A DNA stretch of 64,000 bases from Isoperla grammatica (lineage: Eukaryota; Arthropoda; Insecta; Plecoptera; Perlodidae), in contig OX246740.1 of assembly GCA_945910005.1 (NCBI GenBank), positions 54,404,638 to 54,468,637 on the forward strand, written 5' to 3'. Within the stretch, counting starts at the first letter, position 1. Each line of letters begins with the position of its first letter. Below the pieces are notes generated by a model. The model worked only from the letters and a program-made list of their open reading frames with translations, had not been told where the DNA came from and ran no database searches. This document shows, piece by piece, positions 12,900 through 27,075 of this stretch. Position numbers and translations under genes: made by a program.

Positions 12900-15700
12900 C
12901 GCTCTTTGGAGAAACCGTCGACAACTACCCAGAACACTTTCAACAGCCAAAAACATCTGAGTTTAGAATAATTTAAAACAAATGTATGTGTATAAATATT
13001 TTTGTTTTAGTGGAAAGATAGAAATTGTGATAGAATACACTAAAATGATGGACAAACTTTTTTAGTCGCAAAGACTACCGTTTCATAGGTGTTGTTGTAG
13101 AAATGGAGAAGAACAGCAAGAAACTATGTTCTAACTATTGAAAAGTATAACTACATACTCCACTCAAAACCACATCGGCAGTTGTATTTATTGTATTACA
13201 TTGTGAAGCGTACCTTGGAGAAAAACTGATACGTTCGTTTATAAGAGATAATTAACTAATGGTTTTAATGTTGTGCAAAAACAAAAACGGTGGGGTTTAA
13301 TTCTTGAAAGGCTTTGCTTTGATTAAACAAACACATTCCCAAAACAGAAAAAACAAACATTTTATCCACGTTCATTATTTTTGCTACAGATAATTACAGC
13401 ACCTGTTTCCGTTGCACATGAGTGTAATGATGAAAAGTCGTACTTCTACTCTACTAAGGGCCGGTTTAACCAAACTTTTAATCGGAGATTAGCTAGTAAT
13501 CGGAGATTCGCTACGAACACATGAAATAGTCATTTCATATCGGCGATAAATAAAATGTGGAACTTCAAACATGAATAAATACAAATTAAACGATTTACTG
13601 GTAAAAATACTTTCATTATGTTCCTGGATTTGTAAACCAAGATCTTTCTATTTAACATATTAGTACCAATATTAAAAAACACAGTTCTGTATTGCGTATC
13701 ACGAGTCCAAGTGTTACAAAGATACATTCTGCAAGATGTACTGGTGTGTTATCAACGTGGTACTGTTGTCTCTTATTAGTGAAAGTGGTGTGTGTATTGT
13801 TTTATTAGCACACTGCAAACACCTAGCCGTGAGTTTAGTTTCGATGATGTTTGACAAGGAAGACAAAACAACTTGTGTCATGTCAAGCAACAATTAAGTG
13901 TTTGGAACGAGCTGAAGCAACAGTTGGTGGATATTATAGCTCAGAAGGAACCAACACGAACAGTATTAATTGGTATTTATGAACGTTTCATATTCAGGCA
14001 ACGATACTGTACTAGCCCCATCTGCCCATCAGTTTCGTTACTGAGTGGGTAGACTCTAAATGCGTTTTTTTTATTTATTTTATTTAAGTTACTGCTATTG
14101 GGCTCAGCTTGATCGTAAGCATGAGACCATAGCTACATTTAGGAAGCTTCATAATCGATACAAAGGGTTGATGATGTATGCACAAGATCTTTATGCTCAA
14201 ACTAAGACCCGAGTCTTGAAATAAAACGTCTAGGAACTATAAACCTTGTGGACGTTAACAAAGCGAACCGAGGAAAGCTACTTAAAATAGAGCAAGAGGT
14301 TTTGTTTAAAACTTGGGTCCCTAGATAGGACTATGCACCACACTCCTTAGCTTGATATCTGAACGACGTTATTGGTCGTTCATTAATGAAGATGATTACA
14401 ATCTAGTTTCTAGGACAATTACTTGAACACAATTTAAATTAAACGCTTATGAGAAATTTACATTTTAATCACTTTTTCATAGTGTGAAGTCTCGTTACCA
14501 TGTTATGTTAACGAGCGGACGCTTCGCGCACTTTATTTGCAATTTATCACCAATCGCATGTTTCAGTTAGATACAAACATTATTTCCTCATACTTTAATG
14601 ACGTAGCCATGCATTAACATGGTTTGTGCATAAAGCGGTTGACACGAACAGGTTTGAAATATCGTGACAGTTCACTTCATTCCCGTTGTTCTCTTATTTA
14701 TGCGGATCCAGCCTTCTGATTGGTGGACATATTATTCGCTCGCCTCGTTCGCGTGCACGAAAACGTAACTTACACACGTTTCAAATCATTATGTCATATT
14801 AAAATCGTTTTAACAATACAGCCTCTTTAAATGATTAAAACCGTGTGTTTGTGAGCATGCAAAGAGCGTCCGAAGGCAGCTTGTGTTCAGTCAATGGTTG
14901 TAGAAATCTTTATATCAGGTCTCGAAGAAGTTGTAAACATGCGCTATCTATATACGTTATATGCCTGAGTTAAGTCAAGAACGAACCTCGCAGAAAATCG
15001 TTGGTTTCTGGATAAAGCATTCATCCATCCGTGTAACGTCGGATCAATGTCGTTAAAAGTTTTCCCGATAGAGTAACAGATTTCGTTTGAATGGATCAGC
15101 TGAAACCTTTGGTCAGAACTTGAGGGTTGAAGAGAGTTTCAGAATACAAGACTTGAATTGAACCTCCATCAAAACGTTGTAGGATTTGTTGGGCGCTCAA
15201 GTTGGACACAAAACGTTTATTTGTTACGTATCCTCGGCTGTCCCTAAATACTAAACAAGATTCTGTATCAACTGAGTTTCAGTGGGGGACATTTTACCAA
15301 TTCATTATAACCGTCGTTGTTGTGACGGCTAATTTACTGATAGATTTCGAAAGTAAAAAAAACAAAAAACAAAAAAAACTTTTATTGAGGACCGATGCTC
15401 TACATTTCTACATATTATTCTGTATTGGAAGCAGAAATAGAATAAAACCACAGCTCCAGTAAGCTGGACTATAGAATTGAGTTGGATTGGAAGTAAATGT
15501 GGCCTCTCTATAAGGTAAATAAAATCGTTTACTTTTGATTGAACCTAACCCGAAAAACGAGACAAATATAAGAATATTCGTAATTGCACTGTGTTGTGAG
15601 CGCGTGTTCAATACATTAAGCTAAGAACACGAGGCTTTGTTAAACATAAACAATGTATATGTATAATTAATTATCAATCAGTGACAATTGCATAAGTTAG
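12900..15700. other. Unassigned AT-rich stretch
   Basis: At 13456 an AGGGCCGGTT end followed by TTAATCGGAGATTA resembles, inversely, the sequence ending at 35183, so it may be one end of a transposon whose other end I could not place. Nothing else is recognised. Confidence 0.45.
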
Positions 15701-15704
15701 ATTG

Positions 15705-15845
15705 ATGGTGCTGTGGCCTACAACATGCAGACAAACAATCTGTTCTTAGGTAACTCCATTGTTGCATCTTTTTTTGATTGGTGAACATTCGATGTTTGTT
15801 TGCAAAACATCATGGTCACATTGCTATTTTTTGGAATCGTAATTA
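15705..15845 (+). repeat. Dispersed repeat G, copy 1
   Basis: GCTGTGGCCTACAACATG, GGTAACTCCATTGTTGCAT, TTGATTGGTGAACATTCGAT and ACATTGCTATTTTTTGGA match in order a second copy at 22783-22915. The family type is unknown. Confidence 0.6.
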
Positions 15846-17320
15846 ATGATTGGTACGAAATGGCATTCAACGAAATTGCAACGTATTACAGATGGCAGTT
15901 ATAATCGATTCTGGGTCCTGATTAGGATTGTTCACCTCTGAGACTCTGATTAGAGAGTTCCAGACTCAATTTACGCTTTAAACAAACTCGCATGTATTCA
16001 CATGTTACACTCACATGTTACTGTTGTTGTTCACATGTTACTCGTACATTTTATGCGCAATTCACAGCATTATTTTCACAACTTATTTTGTATACCCTGT
16101 TGAAACGCATTGGCATATTTAGGACAAACTACTTACAACACTGTAGTACAAATACGTAATGTATTTTATAGAACAAAATAAAAACATGCGACCTATAGAC
16201 AAAAAAAAAAGCTTTTAAAAAAACCTCCGTGGGCTATGCTCTGAATTAACAATGTGTACCTTTATACATAATACACCGGCCCGACATACGAAACAGCCGA
16301 CCACCCTTATGTAAACATAATACACTGTGTGATAACACATGGTTGCACATATGCGGCCATTACATCAGCATGTGAGGAGAATAAAAAAAACGCACAAAAC
16401 CGTCCGTCTTTGCTACTAAATAATCGACAGGTTGATTAATATTACGGTGGACGGAGAGAGGAAAAAAGCAATCTGACAGTCTATGATACTTTCTAACGAT
16501 TGCCGCGTTGAGTGTGTGAGTGTGTGTGCTATATACCCGAACAAGACCTGTCAACAGACACAGAGAAACAATGAGTTATGTTCGGTACAATTCAACTGGT
16601 TGTTGTAATGACGGACGCTGGACATACGTCAAGGAAGTGCATGGTCAGTAAATATAGGTCACATTCTACTTCCAATCACCAATCTCGCCACCAAACTCAA
16701 ACACAAACAATCATCCAAAATAAAATATAATAAAAATACAATAAAAAAGAATAGTGTATGTTGGAAACATTAATGTTGCAAATATTGAACCCATGCATAA
16801 ATGATACACATTTTTAATTATTTTATGACAGCTGTTGAATGGACTGTTTATAAATTTTAATCATGAATCGTTTGGCTACGTTATATCGTTGAGTGAGAAA
16901 TAAGTTCTAACTAAATTAACAAATTCTTAATTCTAAGTGAAATTCGAGACTTATTTTCACGGGAATATAGACCCGATGTCATAATGTATATTTGTAATCA
17001 GCCAGGCCTTGAAATTCTCCTGCAAATTGTGATGATCACGGTTGATTTGCTACCGGTTTCATAGGCCACGGTCAACCATGGTCGATGTTAGACCACAACA
17101 TTCATTTAGCCATTAAGCAATACCAAGACAGTCCGCGTGCAGCCATAATACACCATCAACTCTAGAATTCAGTAAACTTTACATTTTTCAATCCGTTAAA
17201 GTTTTAGAATGTTTCAACTCAAACTGTTGAGAAATTTTGAAAACCATTGACGTCACCGAAATAACATCACCACACGACACATTGTGTTTTAATCAGAATC
17301 GTTCGCTCAGCAGAACTCAT
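15846..17320. other. Unassigned AT-rich stretch
   Basis: A CACATGTTAC word recurs near 15999, 16013 and 16032. No gene or known repeat was recognised. Confidence 0.5.
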
Positions 17321-17324
17321 TAAT

Positions 17325-17590
17325 TTTGAACAATTTACATTTTCCCACACAACACAAAAATTAATATTTTTCCCAAACGATTTCCTCTAATATCACGTGA
17401 TTCCATGAGAACTAATGCGCTTCGTTCACCACGACCTCCCACACAATATATTTTAAATAAACTCATAAATTCAAAAAATTTGCAAATTTCCCACACACAC
17501 AAATTTTTCAATATTTTTAAAACGGTTTGCCCTAATTTAAAGTGATTGCAATTAGAACTAATGTCCTCCGGTCAGCCTGACCTCCCACTA
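17325..17590 (+). repeat. Old tandem duplication, about 140-bp unit
   Basis: TTTCCCACACAACACAAAAAT ... ATTTTTCCCAAACGATTTCC ... GAGAACTAATGC ... GACCTCCCAC (17340-17438) is followed by a diverged second copy (TTTCCCACACACACAAATTT ... TTAGAACTAATGTCC ... GACCTCCCAC, to 17587). Similar words before and after hint at further copies. Confidence 0.6.
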
Positions 17591-18184
17591 ACTACTCCGC
17601 ACCACGACAACCGGCCGTTTGGTCAACATGAATCAACAGGTCGACGATGATAGCCACTGTACGCGATAACATCGGTCGGAATGGCCTCCACACACCATCA
17701 CGACAATCCGCTCGCTCAACCAGATCTCCATTTCCCTCTGCGCGTAGCGATGTTCGACATGGGCATTAGCTCTTCATTACACAAAACGAAATAAAATAAA
17801 AACGAAATGTGGAAAATGAATAATGTGAGGTCGGCATGCGAGAGGCCAGTAGGGCTACGTGCACCATGAGCTCGGTGTGTAATGTAATGGCTGCCATACT
17901 GTGAAGTGACGATCATAGACCTCAATAGCCCCAACGTCCGGACGAGAGCTGGACCCTCTAGCAACAAGCTTACGTATAGGGTGAGTGAGCTATCCCACAC
18001 ATAAATCATAAATAATCAACGATTACAAATTTTTAACATTTTCAGTTCGAAATAATAATTGTAACTGTAACATTTCGAGCGCCGTCCGGTGTGGCTCATG
18101 CGATTGAAGCGCTTTAAATCCTTCATCCCCGTAGATTTCGTTTCATTTGTTCTTTATAGATCACCTGCATCGTCATGATTGAGA

Positions 18185-18492
18185 CAATAGACTGTATTAG
18201 TGATGACGTCAGATTAAATGGCGGACGAGCTATCTGACTCCAAACAACTTTCCTGAAACGTTGTTATTATTTAAAGTAGAAATTGTATCATTACAATACT
18301 TGACTTATCAGTTTAATCAAGTTCTTTTTCACTGTTTCGTGTTAAGGAAAACGAAATATCTGAACGGATAACCCTCGCTACAATGTTTGCAAAAACAAAA
18401 CTTTCTGTCAACTGTCATGATTGTTTGGAGTCACAAATACGGTTCGTCATTGGTTGACACGGGAATTGTGACGTCTACTAATATACTCTCTA
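18185..18492 (+). mobile_element. MITE family A, copy 3
   Basis: The same element in plus orientation, from CAATAGACTGTATTAGTGAT to CTAATATACTCTC, close to copies 1 and 2 in sequence. The internal GTCAACTGTCATG occurs once here. No coding capacity. Confidence 0.75.
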
Positions 18493-19367
18493 GAGACGTA
18501 AAGGAAGAAGAATCGTCATCGTCAGCCTAACATTTCGACGGAAACTGTATTTCATACACAAAACTGTTGTGTTGAAGTATATCTATCGCAAGTTAAAAAG
18601 CATAGGGCAGATTTGAGGGCACACTATAGTGTGTGTGTGTGTACAGCAAGATTATTAGAGACTATATTATGTCGGATTGACGACAACGGATGAATAAATG
18701 ATAGAAAGTTGACTTCATTTTGGGTCACCTGATTAAAATCTTCGGCAGAGCTTTTCATCCACATAATATACAACCATAGCACTCGCGGATGTAGCACTGG
18801 GGATAGAGATTAGCCGACTATTCTGAAATGCAAATTAATGTTAAACAACTTGAATGCTAAAAATGTATGAATACGCCAATAACTAATCTATTTCGACAAG
18901 CTACAAACAAGTCAAATATAACATTTTCCTAGCTGACATTCATTTGAAACATGTCCCGTTGTAATTGGAAAACACGTATTCATGCACAGAAACACATTTA
19001 TAAGCGGAAAATGTACACGATGTACTATTATCCTATTATAGATTATTGAAATACTGTCTAACCAATTACTAGAATTACAACAGACAATCATGTTAAAATG
19101 GTTTACCTGGAAATGCATTCAGATCATAAAACCGGTATGCAATGATACGTTTAGAGTTATGTGTTAATTTCAATGCAACTTTCCTTCTGATCGTACGAAT
19201 CAGCAAGATTGGTGACATACTCCTATAGCTACAAACACAACCACTAACAATCAGCCACCACGTTACAACATATAGCAGTTGCAAATTCACAAGGTTTCTT
19301 TTTCCGCTTTTAAAACAGCTGTCTTAGAAATATATAGTGTATTTTTGTTTAGTACTTTTATTTATTA

Positions 19368-19682
19368 GGGGGCGTAGGGAGTTGGTGGTCGTTTAGATCG
19401 CAAAGAGGGCCAGGTTGGTGGTCGTTTAGATCGCAAAGAGGGCCAGCAAGAATGTGAATAAGAAAATAGAGGGACAAAAAGGGAGGAAAGTAAGCATCAC
19501 GTTGAATTAAGCTAATTTTGTTTTAAATTCAAGCTAATTTAATTAATAAGGATCACGAAAAAACGAACTAGGAGTTCAGCGTTAACCATGAGGAGGAACC
19601 CACCACGACCTGTCACCCGGGACTCAAACCCAGGTCTCACATAAAGCAATCCAATACGCAACACTATCAACCCCGGTGGTCT
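19368..19682 (-). mobile_element. SINE with C-rich 3' end (family S), most complete copy
   Basis: On the minus strand: GGTTGATAGTGTTGCGT (A-box-like, 19656-19672), GGGTTTGAGTCCCGGG (B-box-like, about 19618-19633), then GTGGTGGGTTCCTCCTCATG, an AT-rich middle, and GCTGGCCCTCTTTGCGATCT followed by AAACGACCACC. The terminal 33 bp are duplicated in this copy. The end runs into CCCTACGCCCCC rather than poly(A). Related copies lie near 26.94, 29.8 and 49.6 kb. Confidence 0.6.
19381..19446 (+). repeat. Perfect 33-bp tandem duplication in a SINE end
   Basis: GTTGGTGGTCGTTTAGATCG and the next 13 bases occur twice without change (19381-19413, 19414-19446). The unit is the terminal block of SINE family S. 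Perfect identity suggests a recent duplication. Confidence 0.95.
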
Positions 19683-19700
19683 ATACTTGTCACGACACAC

Positions 19701-19875
19701 GAAGAAAGTAGAGAAGAAGCAGAAGAAGAAGAAGAAGAAGAAGAAGAAGAAGAAGAAGAAGAAGAAGAAGAAGAAGAAGAAGAAGAAGAAGAAGAAGAAG
19801 AAGAAGAAGAAGAAGAAGAAGAAGAAGAAGAAGAAGAAGAAGAAGAAGAAGAAGAAGAAGAAGAAGAAGAAGAAA
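19701..19875. repeat. (GAA)n homopurine tract
   Basis: About 155 uninterrupted bases of AGA/GAA repeat from 19721, preceded by an impure GA-rich lead. Poly-Lys and poly-Ser frames over it are artefacts. A pure purine strand of this length can form triplex DNA. Confidence 0.97.
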
Positions 19876-20029
19876 TTGTCTTACACCTAGCCGTGTCTAC
19901 ATGCACGGAGAGGGTGGGGTCGGTACGCGTTAACGTCGTTAATTGATGCGAGGATGGAGTGATGGGCCTCGTGAACACATTAAGCACCATAAGAGATGTG
20001 TTACGAGGCCAGGACAGTCTCGCCATTGT

Positions 20030-22330
20030 TGCAGCTGTACATTCATACTACACGGACCCGCGCGTTGAGCTTCCTATTGATTACACACGGCTTCAATCAA
20101 TGAACGAATTAACAAAGTTTTTAATTTAGTAATTAGTTAGTTCTAACAATAAAAAGGTAAAAAAACACATGGAAGTACTTGACATTTTTGTCCGTAAAAC
20201 ATGTTCACACCAGTTTTGAGCGGGTTTATAAACGTCCAAACACTATAAGTAGATACGTATACGTACATTGAACATATTTACAAGGGAGTGAAAGATATAT
20301 ATTTCTCCATGACCATAGTTATCAACTTTCCCTATCTGTCTCACTCCATCATACAGAGTAAGATTAAGTCTCATAAGCTGCGCCCCAAGAACCAAGAAAA
20401 TACTTATCGAACCAAACGAAAGTATAACTTCTCAGAATTAATAATTAATCTTACAACTAGTGTTCCCTATCGGTAAAGCCAGTTATACAGTCCAACCCAC
20501 ATAAACATATCACTGCAACAACTCGGTCCATACGTCACTGCTGCTATGGGAGTGGTTGGATGTTGGTGCAGAACACAGACGAATAGAGTCTCACTTTGAA
20601 TTACGTCACTTTATGTAGATTTTCGACAAATTATATGTTCGAGGAAAACGTGGCTCGTTCCTTATTTCTCGAACTACAGTAGTTTCTATGTTCAGTCTTC
20701 ATGGGAAAACAAGTCGAAGCTACACAAACTAACATCTATCTATGGTTTTGTTTACTTTTGCATAAATCGAGATGTTTCTTCAGGGTTATGTACTATTTTC
20801 TTAGGACCACACGGAGATTCGCTTCCCGCGTTCATAGCTAGTAACCAGACAAGACACAGTCATGTATAATGGAGAATTGGTCTCGTGCGTCACATTTCGC
20901 GTTTCCCATGAGTATTTTTAATGTACAATAGATGTTAGCGTCTTGCCGAACATCATTGCATTATATTTACATTATAGTTCTTGGATGCCACGAGATTGAA
21001 CACGGTAGATAATTGCTACAGCTGTGACGGTATAATCAGTCAAAGAAAGGTCGACCAATGGTGAGTTCTAGATGGTGGACACACGCGTATTGAAGGTCAT
21101 ACCGACACGGTCACGGTAAAAACATGTACAAACATGTCCAACTTCTATGAGAGAAAAAGTTAAGAGAGATTCAATGAAAACTTTAGATGATATCAAGATT
21201 CGAGAGATTACTAGTTTTATGCCGGTGTAAAGTTGACGTCGACGAAATATCCTTGAAACATGTCAATACGTGTACACCTGTATCGACCTATGATAGAATT
21301 TTAAAAAAAAAATCACAAACACAGCGAGCGTGACTAACGACGGGTTTGTAATAAGCGGAAGATCGCCATTACGAATGTGTGAAAAGAAGGAAGCCAGAAA
21401 TCGGTTAACTCTCGTTGAAACAGCTTGTGCAAGGAAAGTGCGGCTCTGAGAGTGTACGCGTAGGAACAACTTTAGCGGCCATAAACTCTCCTCAAGTTTC
21501 TCAATCGTCTAAAACGACATTCGTACTACGTAGCACAAGCTTTCCTACTATACAGTATTTACCATTTTGATTTTCTTAGAACTATTATGATATCCAAATA
21601 CTGTGCTACCTACGCAACCATGGCGTCATGAATAAGGCAGTTTGTCCAAAGACAACAAACTATAGTTACGTAGAACAATATACCTCGAACACGATGAATA
21701 TATTATATACACCACTGAATTAGCACCGCGCATTTATACAAATAACAAACGGAGTATTATTACGTCAATGTTCACCACAAATGGCGGAGCTATTTAGTAA
21801 ACCATGAATGTTATGTGTGAGAATATCTACGGCTGAATTGTCCACACAAACTAACACAGACAAACATGTAATATTAACGCGTAGTTTGGCAGCATCAAGG
21901 ATACAGTGTTTGGTTAGCCCCAGATGTGGAGGAACTATAACTATTATCTCATGTATTCGCCATCAAAATATCTCCAGATGTCTGTTTATCAAGCTAATGC
22001 ACGGTATTATGATGATTTGACTTCGAAGCTTCTGATTGGCGGTTGCCATGGTGAAAAAACAAGTAAACGGATAATTAAATATGATATTTAGTTGCAAGTA
22101 TAAAACCACCAAGGTACAAACACGCATGAACTATTGGCGTGGTAAAATATCTGAACAGCGATAATCTCAATACCGCCCTAAGACAAGAATGCACAGTTGC
22201 CCCTTAGTGACACGTAAACTATGGGGAAAAAGCTTGTTACTTATTGACGTACGTTGAAACAAAATCACAAATACCACTAAAGGCAAAGCAAAACAACGAA
22301 ATCTGTAGAAACTGGAAAAAAAAATTCCCA
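20030..22330. other. Unassigned stretch
   Basis: No recognisable gene. Short frames of up to 70 codons have no known motif. Confidence 0.5.
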
Positions 22331-22331
22331 C

Positions 22332-22691
22332 ATGTATAGTTGGTCCAAAAACTATGCGTTAAGAGGAGCGTACATCACCGGTGCTGTGTTTCATCCCTAT
22401 ACATCCGGTACCTATCTAAGATCTACGCATATCGTGCTTTTTCCACGTTCGGTTTGTTCCGCCACTAATGCCGAAGTGTGCCGATTGCCGAAGGTTGTTT
22501 ACTTCTTCCAGGATGCGGTTGTTCTTGTAAACACAACCCCTAATCCAGCAGGAAGCTTATCGGAACCAATATTGTATCATGTTACACGAATTAATCATAT
22601 CGAGCTGCCGTGCGTGCAAACACAGATCCAGTACCTCAGTGATCTAAGTGTTTGCCATCCATACAGTTGCAAGGTATGGGGAGGCGGGTGA
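22332..22691 (+). other. 119-codon open frame, not recognised
   Basis: The longest non-repetitive open frame of the left half begins with ATG at 22332. The predicted product (MYSWSKNYALRGAYITG...) has no motif, signal peptide or membrane segment that I recognise. Base use is more mixed than in the AT-rich surroundings, and the GC-richer stretch continues to about 22790, where the next repeat starts. It may be a chance frame, a decayed exon or a unique exon. No convincing splice sites border it. Confidence 0.15.
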
Positions 22692-22782
22692 CATTGCAGA
22701 GCTGCGAGCGTTCCGGCCACTGAGCACTGCCTGCTAGAAGTCACCGAAAACCCCTCGAGGAGGCAGAAGACTCAGTTGAGAG

Positions 22783-22915
22783 GGCTGTGACATCACAAGC
22801 GGACAAACAATCTATTGCTATATTGCTAGGCAACTCCATTGTTGTATTCGTTCTTCGATTGGTGCATATTCAATATTTGTCCGAAACAAAACAAGGCAAC
22901 ACGGCTATTTTTAGA
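22783..22915 (+). repeat. Dispersed repeat G, copy 2
   Basis: GGCTGTGACATCACAAGCGG, GGCAACTCCATTGTTGTAT, CGATTGGTGCATATTCAATA and ACACGGCTATTTTTAGAG correspond in order to the copy at 15705. No inverted ends or tail are obvious. Confidence 0.6.
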
Positions 22916-23049
22916 GTTGTGTCTTGTGCTATATCCATAGATTCCAAAGAAGTCAAATAGTTTGATCAATGAATTAAGACATGAAAGTTGTAGTGTGTCC
23001 AATATTGAGTGACTGTTGGCCGGACCACTCACAACGTTCTCTGTGCTGG

Positions 23050-26000
23050 CTACCCCTCCCCATTCTTGCCATCCAGTTGCAATATAAAATAGAATAACGT
23101 TTTATTTACTCGGTATTGTTTTGTAGAATTGTTATTAATTACTTTGGAATACAACAAAAGAATATGTCTCAAGTGATTAACTATTAGAAAGACGTATCAT
23201 ATACCACGGACTTATAATAGTAATTAATCAACTCCATGATCATCCAGAATGTAGTGCCAAGGTCTCTACTTTGTCTCAGTCTAGCAGAGGGTAGAACGCT
23301 ACATGGGGTCCAAGAACATCATTTTTAATCCCACTACCAAAAACAAAACAAAAACCACTTGACTGTTACGTAATTGATAATTAAAAATAAGGATTAAAAC
23401 ATACATTTTAAATAGGACGAGATGCAAAGTCTTCACTTAAACTTAACTAGAGGTAATCGTCCAGGCTTTTGTTTTTTTCTATAATGGAAATAAAACAATT
23501 CAACATTGAAAACAATGGAAATACTAAAACAATTTCATAGCAACGAAGTGTCACTTACATTCATTGTATAAGATCTGTTACAAGATTGTGATTTTGTGTT
23601 TCTGGATCGTATTTTATTGTGCCACAGATCACATGATTTCTTTTCGCTCACCCATTTGAATAACACGATATTGTGGAACGACGGCTTCAATTGGGAGTTC
23701 GACGAGCTTCCTTTACGCGTGGTGGAGATCAAGTAGACTTTGTAAAGTGTTTACGAGATCTCAGGTGGCGGTGCTTTTACGTTTTAGATGTGTTCTTGAG
23801 ACAGCGGTATTCGCGCCATTAGTACGACCGTTATAAAACAGTTCTAATTAATCATCAGGACATACCCCGAGCGGGAATTACACGGTAGAGCGAACAAGGT
23901 CTAAAATACCATGCGGCAGATATATCACAAAATATTCTACTATAACCAGCAACAAGCTAATTTTGATAAAATCATGCACACACACTCTGAAAACCACTTT
24001 AAAGTTGATTAATTGCGAATTTCTGTTTGTTTAAAATGAACATTAAACCAACAAATTGCTGAGTTTTAATTAGTACGAGCGTAATAATAATGTAATAGCT
24101 CATTAGTCCATTATTTACAACCCAAACTGTAGATAAATTAAATTACTATCCGCCATTGGTATACACAATATTAATTAGTGTATATCACTTATTGACAAAA
24201 AAAACAATTGCTTCGCGAGACGTGTATTTGTACAGATAAAAATGTTGGTTCACACACAACAGTATTAACTCACCGCCACAAACATTTTGATACACAAAAC
24301 ACGACATTCACAATTATTCTAAGTCTGATTCCAAAATGTTGAGAAAGATTTTCGCAGTCTTACAGCGGTTTTGCCACGATATTGCCATCTTAATTTTACT
24401 ACGCGTTTTTTTTTTTTTTTCTTTAGAATTAGAAAAAAACAAAATAAGATAAGACAAAGGAATACAATGAAATGCAAAAACACTGCATCTAAAGAGTTCA
24501 GTAGAGTGTAAACACTAAACACTGCTTACTAATCACTTTGCAACTTGGCATCGCCTTTCTAAAAACAAAACAAACAAAACAAAAAACACTCTTCGAAGTC
24601 TGCCGTAAAATCTCCCCCAAAAGAACGAGAGTTGAATAAAATTAAAAATATAAAATGTCGTGGAAAACCGTAAAAATATATTTAATCAATATATATCCGT
24701 GTAAATAAACATACACAAAAAACACACAAATCACTAATTAATGTAACTCTTTTTAATCGTATATACCTCTTTTCGGTTACCCTATTCTGCCTTTTGAGTC
24801 TCGGCTTCATATCCATGCTATCTAACAACATACCCATACAATTCCTCAGTTGCTAAAAATAGATTTTCAAAATGTTTGAGTACCAACAAAACCGTATTTT
24901 GCGCCTTGTGGCACCGCCCACATTATCCGCTGCGGTTAATAATTGGATACCGCAGGGAAGTTATTTCCGTCATCTTCAACGATAACACAGCAGAGGTTTC
25001 TGAGTTTAATAATAAATCATTTTTTAAAACACCCTTTAGGCATTTCAGCTTCCATACACCGAACAATAAACTTTAGATATGAGTATTAAATAAAAGTGCA
25101 CAGCTTTTTGCAACACTTGACTATAGCCTGAGGTTTAACAATGGTTGGTGGTTGGTGGTTTAACCTTATGTATAATATCAACAACAAAAAAGAAGCTCGC
25201 AATTTAAAATTTTCAAACCTCGGCCATTAACAATTTTTAGCAAGAGTCTTTAGCCTAAAGCCCGTTTTAATAGCTACCTTACACGAGGGTAAATTAAGGA
25301 ATACATGCATTAACTTGAGGCGGTTTACTAATTCATACGTTACGGTGATTTATTAACGTAAAGTATATTAAAACGAAAACGAAGTCGAGAGTTGGCAGGT
25401 CTGGAATAACTTTTAAACACATTCAAGAAGGTCGCAGAACGGTAAAATCATTAAAATCTTACGAAAATGTGTATATTTATTGTTGTATATTTATACTGCG
25501 TTACAGAAATGTACTGTTCTTTAACATTTCTCTCATGTATAGTTAATTAATTTCCGCGGCAAATATTTTCTTTGAAGGAAATACATCACATACAAGAAAA
25601 TAAATTTCACACACACACACACACCCTTAGGGTAATGGAAATTAATTAGGAAATGGCATAATACGATGTGGTATATCCAAAATGCACAGAGCAGAAATGT
25701 AATTACTAATTAGTATATAGTGCACAACTCGGGGAGGGTTTTAGTAAATGTTCTACAAACAACATATTACATGCGTCACATGTACTGGGGCGGGGGGGCG
25801 GAGGATGAGAGGGGCTTGGAGTGCTGATGATATAGCCACGTCACAAAACAGTCACACAACAGGATTGGGGGGGAGGGGAAAATTAACAAACAATGAAATG
25901 TACTAGGCTAACTTTGTAAATTCAATGAAACGTTTTTAGATATATATTTTCAATCGTGTCACGCAATTAAATAATCACGGTTAATATTGGTAATGCAAAT

Positions 26001-26900
26001 TAAATGCAACTAACTACCAATTCAATTCCACCGTAACTAACCACACAAATATTTGAAACTTTTTGAATCCAACTTTCAGCCCTTACGAAACTAAACCAAG
26101 CTATCTATAATCGCTTTTTCAATATTGTGTAGCGTTCTCAAGATTACTAAAAAAACCAAAAGAATCCAATCGTTTTTTTTGTCGTTGAACCAAAGTCGAA
26201 CGCTGAACCCTTTCATTGTGTCATGTACGTCACACAAACGTGCAATAAATGTGCACAGTACTCTCGTCACGGTTGCCCAACCATACATTTACAACGCGGC
26301 TCCAATTTAACGTCAAGTTAATCGTCTAACATCCATCACTCATCAACGTTTACCATCACAATCGGTTCGTTTTTCCGTAACTACCCCCCGAGGTGAATGT
26401 GTTAATTAAGCAACACAATGCACACACGAACAAACAATGAAGAATTGCGCACCGATTGCAAGTCACCATTTAGTGGTGTAACAAGTGGGTTTTACTTGTT
26501 GTTCGACAGCTAGGTCGTTACGTCGATAGTTCTTCCACTCATAGGTTTTGTTCATAAGACATCAACTTATCAGTTTATTATGCTAATGACGTCAAATGTG
26601 CTAATCTTGATTGGGGAACTACACAGGAGCATTGTCCGAAGTTGAATTAAAAACTAGGGGGTTTGATTATGTAACTGCTCTTTTTAATATTTACATTAAA
26701 TTATTTAAAAAAAAATGTATATAACATTGTTTGTATTTAATTTCGCTCAATACAAATATTTATGAATGTCACCCCTTAAGTCTCTTTTCGTCTCTTTTTG
26801 ACAGTTTTTAAGAAGTCGCTTTGACTTTGATGTTTGCTCAAATTGTTCTAGGCCTCTGTGCGATTAGTATGTATGGTATTTATTATTAAACATATACAAA
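23050..26900. other. Unassigned AT-rich stretch
   Basis: Contains a 14-T run near 24407, a (CA)n run, and G-rich patches at 25790 and 25865. No exon or transposon end was recognised. Confidence 0.5.
25608..25625. repeat. (CA)n microsatellite
   Basis: About nine CA units in AT-rich surroundings. Confidence 0.9.
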
Positions 26901-26937
26901 TCTCTTATAAAACGAGGGTTTTCATTTGTAATTATCC

Positions 26938-27075
26938 GGTCGAGGTGGGTTCCTCCTCGTTCGTGGTGACCGATGCCCGCAAAGAGGGCTCTCGTTCTTA
27001 TATTTTATCACTGTATTTCGTATTCATCATGATCTGGTTCACACTTTTCAGACACATTACGTCTTTCCTCTCTAA
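26938..27075 (+). mobile_element. SINE family S, truncated copy
   Basis: CGGTCGAGGTGGGTTCCTCC, then TCGTTCGTGGTGACCGATGC and GCAAAGAGGGCTCTCGT, matches the body of the family S element at 49572-49795 (inverse). The downstream AT-rich part (ATTCATCATGATCTGG) diverges and the C-rich end is missing. Confidence 0.5.

Noticed and set aside
19667..20026. Poly-Ser and poly-Lys proteins
   Set aside because: Translation of the (GAA)n tract; flanks are SINE-derived and unlike protein.
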